From JAKSCF01 sp028279945 (GTDB taxonomy: Bacteria; Bacillota; Clostridia; Peptostreptococcales; JAAYPU01), in contig JANQMT010000131.1 of assembly GCA_028279945.1 (NCBI GenBank), forward strand, positions 1 to 14,216: a stretch of DNA of 14,216 nt, in the 5' to 3' direction. A program made the position numbers and the translations under genes. Under the pieces are notes generated by a model, which was not told the DNA's origin, did no database searches, and saw only the letters and a list, made by a program, of their open reading frames with translations. Positions 13,834 to 14,216 of this stretch are shown here, in pieces. How positions within the stretch are numbered: the first letter of the stretch is position 1; each line of letters starts with the position of its first letter.

Positions 13834-14216
13834 ATGATTCGTTTAACCGACCGATTGCAAGTAATAGCCAATCATATTCAAAAAGGAGAAAAGGTAGCAG
13901 ATATCGGAACCGATCACGGATATATACCCATTTACTTATATCAGAAAAATATTTCCGATAAATTAATATTAACAGATATCAATAAAGGCCCCATGGAAAT
14001 AGCAGTGAGGAATCTCAGACAACATCATATACCCGAAAATCATTATGATGCCAGAATTGGCGATGGATTAAAACCGGTTAAAACAGGAGAAGTTGACACC
14101 ATTGTCATTGCAGGTATGGGCGGGTTGCTGATAAAAGATATCTTGTCATACGACATGAACAAGACTAAAGCATTAAAAAAGCTTATCCTGCAGCCTCGAA
14201 ACGCTCAGGATAAGCT
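13834..14216 (+). CDS. trmK: tRNA (adenine(22)-N1)-methyltransferase, 5' part (continues past window)
   Basis: An S-adenosylmethionine-dependent enzyme that methylates A22 in the D-arm of tRNAs (Bacillus YqfN). The first 127 codons are present and open to the window end. The Rossmann-fold SAM-binding motif VADIGTDHGYIPIYL (about 21-35), the acidic DIN after the second strand (48-50), GDGL (76-79), IAGMGG (92-97) and LQPRNAQ (119-125) follow the family order. AAGAGGAG (13819-13826) lies 7 nt before ATG. Position after rpoD matches the sigA-trmK order of Bacillus and Clostridia. In those genomes a NIF3-like gene usually follows, which lies outside this window. Confidence 0.94.
   Translation, partial: MIRLTDRLQVIANHIQKGEKVADIGTDHGYIPIYLYQKNISDKLILTDINKGPMEIAVRNLRQHHIPENHYDARIGDGLKPVKTGEVDTIVIAGMGGLLIKDILSYDMNKTKALKKLILQPRNAQDK

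Overview
The window reads as a stretch of core chromosome from an AT-rich, low-GC Gram-positive bacterium of the Clostridia type. Supporting signs are A/T-dominated codon third positions, strong AGGAGG-like ribosome binding sites, sigma-A promoters, a T-box leader, a one-chain (alpha2) glycyl-tRNA synthetase, and an 874-residue pyruvate phosphate dikinase whose key residues carry the same numbers as in Clostridium symbiosum. No species can be named. I see no rRNA, tRNA, CRISPR array, phage gene or insertion sequence.

Layout. Bases 1-382 hold the 5' part of a cysteine-rich gene running left off the window. It diverges from a glycine T-box leader (about 600-808) that controls glyS (863-2254). 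After glyS comes a bidirectional terminator, a 38-bp perfect palindrome. A three-gene operon (about 2324-6498) follows: a CcpN-type HTH/CBS repressor, the PPDK regulatory kinase/phosphorylase, and ppdK. Its promoter carries two sites that match the Bacillus CcpN operator, one overlapping the -10 and start point, so it is probably self-repressed. It ends at a terminator shared with a convergent gene (6553-9390, minus strand) for a large secreted phosphodiester-glycosidase-like protein. That gene's promoter has an 11-bp-periodic direct repeat resembling a Pho box. Then follow dgt (9696-10700), dnaG (10800-12563), rpoD (12587-13708), a terminator, a short GC-rich island, and the start of trmK (13834 to the window end).

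How the genes fit together. The order glyS - ccpN - ppsR - dnaG - sigA - trmK is the conserved Bacillus/Clostridia 'macromolecular synthesis' neighbourhood. Here ppdK, the secreted-protein gene and dgt lie between ppsR and dnaG. Placing ppdK next to its own regulator gives a compact pyruvate/PEP control unit: CcpN acts on transcription, and the regulatory protein acts on the phosphorylation state of Thr453 beside catalytic His455. dnaG-rpoD form the replication/transcription initiation pair, and Dgt is a nucleotide-pool enzyme.

Most of the window is ordinary core genome. The points most worth a second look are the CcpN-like operator pair, the apparent lack of a normal start codon for ccpN, the Pho-box-like array, and the degenerate metallophosphoesterase domain at the C-terminus of the secreted protein. 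I did not find a convincing wholly new system.
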